A stretch of 64,000 nt of DNA from Bacilli bacterium. Its GTDB lineage: Bacteria > Bacillota > Bacilli > RF39 > UBA660. The DNA lies in NCBI GenBank assembly GCA_017525015.1, contig JAFXUK010000003.1, positions 186,001-250,000 on the forward strand. The letters are read 5' to 3'. Positions 61,066-64,000 of the stretch are shown here, piece after piece. The notes under the pieces were generated by a model. That model saw only the letters and a program-made list of their open reading frames with translations. It did not search any database and was not told the DNA's origin. The translations under genes were made by a program, and so were the position numbers. Every line of letters begins with the position of its first letter. The stretch's first letter is position 1.

Positions 61066-63667
61066 ATGTTTTTATTATGACATTGGCTGTTGTTAAGTTT
61101 GTATTTGGATATTCAGTAGCTAAATATCCTACATTAGTCAATATCCAATTTTGATCATTAGCATCTTTTACATAGATCTTTTGAGTTGTAGCCCATCCAC
61201 TAAACATTCCAGCTGGTGTTCCTGACACATTACTAAAATCAAACGTAGATAGATCTATTTCGAAAGATGTATTACTATGTCCTGTGTTATCAAACATAGA
61301 ACTCATGTACTCTGTATTGGCAGTATTAAACTTGTTTCCTAAGTCTAACGTAAATGTTTGATCAGAGTACCCTGTGTCATTAAACATACTTCCCATACTA
61401 TTAACATTACTTGTGTCAAAATTAGGCCCCAAATTTAATGTTAATGACGTACTATTATATCCAACATAGCTGAACATACTGGACATATCATATACATTTT
61501 CAGTATTAAATTTATTCCCCAAATCTAATGTAAATATCATACTATTATACCCTACATCACGAAACATTTCTTCCATTGTTGTTACATTGCTGGTATCAAA
61601 ATTTGGTCCTAAATTTAAAGTGAATAATTGACTATTTTTTGCGGCTTCTTTAAACATCATGCTCATATCATAAACGTTAGATGTGTCAAAGCATGAAAGA
61701 TCTAAAGAAAATGGTTGTGTATTCTCTGCATTAATTCCATAAAACATATTGGACATATTTGTTACGTTACTAGTATTAAATTTATCTCCAAAATCAATTG
61801 TAAAAACTGTACTAACATTTGCTGTTCTACAAAACATACTTGACATATCTTCAACATTACTTGTATTAAATTTATCACCTAAATCTAAAGTGAATGAGGT
61901 ATTTGAATAACCAACTGAAGTAAATAGTGCAGCCATATTTGTTACATTACTTGTATCAAATTTATCACCTAAATCTAGTGTTAAAATAGAACTGTTAAAT
62001 CCTATGTCACAAAACGTAGCGGACATATTTACTACACTGCTTGTATCAAAATTTGGACCTAAATCCAAAGTAAATACTGGGGAATTGAACGCTGTACTAT
62101 AAAACATATTACTCATATCAGTAACATTGCTTGTATCAAATTTATCGCCTAAATCTAATGTCATAACATTACTGTTATATCCTGTAAATGCAAACATTTC
62201 TCTAGTATCTGTTACGTTGCTGGTATCAAATTTGTTTCCAAGATTTAATGTAAAACCTGTTGATTCATATCCAGTTTCGTAGAACATTCTTGACATATTT
62301 GTTACATTACTTGTATCAAACATAGGGCCTAAGTTTAGAGTGAATCCAGTACTATTATGGCCAACTCCATTAAACATATCTGACATATTAGTTATTTTAC
62401 TGGTATCAAATTTATTTCCAAGATCAAGTGTTATAACTCTACTTTCAACTGCTGTCCTATGAAAAATTCTAGTCATATTTGTTACTTTGCTTGTATCAAA
62501 TTTATTTCCTAAGTCTATGGTAAAAACTTGACTGTAATATCCTGTATAGGCAAACATCTCAGTCATATTTGTTACATTACTTGTATCAAATTTATCTCCT
62601 AAATCTAATGTCATTACTGTACTTTTATTTCCTGTAGAATAAAACATCCTATACATATCTGTTACATTTGATGTATCAAAGCTATTACCCAAATCTAATG
62701 TGAATCCAGGGCACAAACAGCCTGCTTGATAAAACATTTGCCTCATAGTTGTAACACTTTTAGTATCAAAATTATCACCTAAATTTAGGTTAAATGAAGT
62801 ACTTGCTTTATATCCTGCTCTATAAAACATATTCTCCATAGTTGTAACATTACTTGTATCAAATTTATCCCCAAAGTCTATGGTAATTGTTGAACTTTCA
62901 TATCCTATTTGTTCAAACATGTGAGACATATTTGTTACACTACTTGTATCAAACTTATTTCCTAAATCTAAATTAAAATCTGTAGCTGTGTAACCTATAT
63001 TATAAAACATATAACTCATATCTGTAACATTACTTGTATCAAATTTATTTCCTAAATTTATTATTAAATTTCTATTACTAGAACCAACGCGGAAGAACAT
63101 CCAAGACATATCTGTAACATTACTTGTATCAAAATTATCACTTAGATTAAGTATGAACGAAGAACTACCTATAATATAAAACATATGAGACATATTTGTG
63201 ACTCTAGAAGTATCTAGTTTATCTAAACCTTCTAAAACATTTACGTTTCCAAAACCACTAAAAAGATAGCTACTATCCTCATTGGCATATAAATGTCCAT
63301 CTCCTTGTATGAAAAGATCATAACACCAGTTATCTTCTTGGAACTTTAAATATGCCATTACTCTTCCATTACCCGCCTCACTTATATCCCAAGAAGCAAC
63401 TACATTGTCTGGCGGATTAATTTCATTATCCAAATAAATTGCTTTTATTCTACTTTTATAGTTACTTCCTCTAAAAGCTGTTGTATCAGATTCTGATGTT
63501 TTTCTAATAATAGGATCCTTTATTCTTGAAATATTTATTGCTCCAGAAATTCCTAAACCAACACTAAGAATAGAATAACCTACTGTTAAACACAACACAA
63601 AAACTAGAATGGCAAAGATTCTATATTTTTTAGTATCAAATCTACGCTTTCTTCTAGTGAATTTCAT
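61064..63667 (-). CDS. BspA/DUF285-type surface protein with about 23 30-residue repeats
   Basis: 867 aa from the ATG at 63665-63667 (AGGAG 9 nt upstream). Same plan as the neighbour: basic start, membrane helix FAILVFVLCLTVGYS, pre-domain with NPPDNVVASWDISEAGNG and LFIQGDGHLYANEDSSYLF, about 23 repeats of 30 residues (FDTSNVTDMSNMFYSTAFNS, FTLDLGPN), and a C-terminal cap (QKIYVKDANDQNWILTNVG). One unit has a cysteine and is shorter (LDLSCFDTSNVYDM). It is longer than its neighbour by about five units, and the two leaders are near identical, so they arose by duplication. Confidence 0.85.
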   Translation of the reverse strand: MKFTRRKRRFDTKKYRIFAILVFVLCLTVGYSILSVGLGISGAINISRIKDPIIRKTSESDTTAFRGSNYKSRIKAIYLDNEINPPDNVVASWDISEAGNGRVMAYLKFQEDNWCYDLFIQGDGHLYANEDSSYLFSGFGNVNVLEGLDKLDTSRVTNMSHMFYIIGSSSFILNLSDNFDTSNVTDMSWMFFRVGSSNRNLIINLGNKFDTSNVTDMSYMFYNIGYTATDFNLDLGNKFDTSSVTNMSHMFEQIGYESSTITIDFGDKFDTSNVTTMENMFYRAGYKASTSFNLNLGDNFDTKSVTTMRQMFYQAGCLCPGFTLDLGNSFDTSNVTDMYRMFYSTGNKSTVMTLDLGDKFDTSNVTNMTEMFAYTGYYSQVFTIDLGNKFDTSKVTNMTRIFHRTAVESRVITLDLGNKFDTSKITNMSDMFNGVGHNSTGFTLNLGPMFDTSNVTNMSRMFYETGYESTGFTLNLGNKFDTSNVTDTREMFAFTGYNSNVMTLDLGDKFDTSNVTDMSNMFYSTAFNSPVFTLDLGPNFDTSSVVNMSATFCDIGFNSSILTLDLGDKFDTSNVTNMAALFTSVGYSNTSFTLDLGDKFNTSNVEDMSSMFCRTANVSTVFTIDFGDKFNTSNVTNMSNMFYGINAENTQPFSLDLSCFDTSNVYDMSMMFKEAAKNSQLFTLNLGPNFDTSNVTTMEEMFRDVGYNSMIFTLDLGNKFNTENVYDMSSMFSYVGYNSTSLTLNLGPNFDTSNVNSMGSMFNDTGYSDQTFTLDLGNKFNTANTEYMSSMFDNTGHSNTSFEIDLSTFDFSNVSGTPAGMFSGWATTQKIYVKDANDQNWILTNVGYLATEYPNTNLTTANVIIKT
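61250..63210 (-). repeat. Tandem 90-bp coding repeats of the second BspA-like gene
   Basis: About 22 units of mostly 90 bp, each carrying ACATTACTTGTATCAAA-like cores in the plus-strand view. At least one unit, around 61680-61770, is shorter or altered, in contrast to the regular array of the neighbour. Confidence 0.8.
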
Positions 63668-63686
63668 ATACAATACTCCTAGCTTA

Positions 63687-63715
63687 ATTATAATATTACT
63701 GGGAGTGTTTTACAA
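63687..63715 (-). promoter_or_regulatory. Promoter and palindromic operator of the 61064-63667 gene
   Basis: TTGTAA (63710-63715), 17-nt spacer, TATAAT (63687-63692) on the minus strand. The -35 lies in the palindrome TTTACAAT-N5-ATTGTAAA (about 63709-63729), a plausible repressor site. The upstream block of the other two BspA-like genes is not present. Confidence 0.55.
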
Positions 63716-63747
63716 TTATATATTGTAAATAGCACTGTTAATTTACA

Positions 63748-64000
63748 TTACTCTGTAAGTAAAGTGTTTACAGTAACGAATCTATATCCTTTTTTATTTA
63801 TATAGTCTATAACTGTACTTAATTCTTCTTCTGTATAAGAGTTTATTGTGATAGATATAATCATGCCATTTTCTAAGTTTTCTTTTACTTGTTTTAATAA
63901 ATTATCTTTAAATATATATTTTGGTTTAATTGTGTGTTTATTCTCTTTTCTACATAGATTTAATAATTCATCATTTTCTTCTTCTGTATAACAATAATTT
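63748..64000 (-). CDS. Polysaccharide deacetylase, C-terminal fragment
   Basis: The last 83 codons only; the frame runs off the window. It ends ENGMIISITINSYTEEELST, INKKGYRFVTV and a short NTLLTE tail, stop TAA at 63748-63750. The (K)GY-FVTV ending preceded by a helix is the usual C-terminus of the PdaA/NodB polysaccharide deacetylase family, which removes acetyl groups from peptidoglycan or other glycans. The catalytic part is outside, so the assignment is from this tail alone. Confidence 0.6.
   Translation of the reverse strand, partial: NYCYTEEENDELLNLCRKENKHTIKPKYIFKDNLLKQVKENLENGMIISITINSYTEEELSTVIDYINKKGYRFVTVNTLLTE

Noticed and set aside
58960..63210. CRISPR-like regular repeats
   Set aside because: The 90-bp period is coding and in frame through both BspA-like genes, with substitutions at third positions; there are no spacers.
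1..64000. Mycoplasma-type code (TGA as Trp)
   Set aside because: TGA ends complete genes (for example 5700-5702 and 5664-5666) and all Trp codons checked are TGG.
1..64000. tRNA, rRNA, insertion sequence or prophage
   Set aside because: I looked at every intergenic stretch of more than 60 bp and saw no tRNA-like cloverleaf, no transposase and no integrase. This was by eye, so a covariance search could still find an isolated tRNA.

Overview
The window comes from a low-GC (roughly 28-30 % G+C by eye) Gram-positive-type bacterium of the Bacillota, most like the reduced-genome Bacilli (RF39/Erysipelotrichia-like gut lineages; inferred from gene content and base composition, not from a search). 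Evidence: a sigA-type dnaG-sigA-trmK operon, lepA next to hemW, dnaI, zinc-type L33, a T-box leader, natural-competence genes of the comG/comE kind, and remnants of gene families known from sporulating Bacilli. TGA is used as a stop (e.g. 5700-5702 and 5664-5666) and Trp is TGG, so this is code 11, not the Mycoplasma code. About 90 % of genes lie on the minus strand, and ribosome binding sites are strong (AGGTGAT/AGGAG 5-8 nt before the start), which let me correct many starts.

Layout. 1-192 is the N-terminus of a BspA/DUF285-type surface protein. 296-2208 is a two-component system. 2443-4779 holds a membrane protein, a HAD nucleotidase and a YlbL-like PDZ-Lon protease. 4821-9464 has a YlbJ-like protein, two pseudopilins and a ComGA/GspE ATPase with an odd repetitive tail. 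9495-14703 runs tmk, an HD protein, hemW, a SpoIIID-like double-HTH protein and lepA. 14772-22233 has two M16-family proteins, deoD, ftsK, efp and rpmG. 22346-25773 is a small type VII secretion-associated island (DUF4176 protein, 813-aa Pro/Thr/Val-rich protein, WXG100-sized helical protein). 25871-28753 is a class B-like sortase and a class B PBP. 28827-33625 has a DUF2624-like protein, nfo, two type IV pilins, a GHL10 protein, a DUF421 protein and a YrzE-like protein. 33622-39453 includes trmK, sigA and dnaG. 39541-39800 holds a previously unannotated candidate type I toxin-antitoxin locus. 39799-44071 carries two YcxB-like membrane proteins, thrS and an MBL protein behind a T-box. 44105-51983 has an M23 peptidase, an RNB exoribonuclease, dnaI, comEC, comEA and a free-standing GdpP-type DHH phosphoesterase. 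52061-58674 has a PLC-like protein, ftsW, a YjcZ-like micro-protein, an HEMGH metallopeptidase, def and smc. 58755-63667 are two further BspA-like proteins with 30-residue repeats, and 63748-64000 is the C-terminus of a polysaccharide deacetylase.

How it works together. Pseudopilins, ComGA ATPase, ComEA and ComEC together indicate DNA uptake through a competence pseudopilus. PBP, sortase, FtsW, M23 peptidase and deacetylase build and remodel the wall on which the BspA-like proteins are displayed. dnaG/sigA, dnaI, smc, ftsK, lepA, efp and thrS are core functions. The most interesting item is the 39541-39800 locus: a 27-codon hydrophobic peptide gene with a hairpin-masked perfect Shine-Dalgarno, 5'-3' mRNA complementarity and a convergent, promoter- and terminator-equipped antisense RNA.
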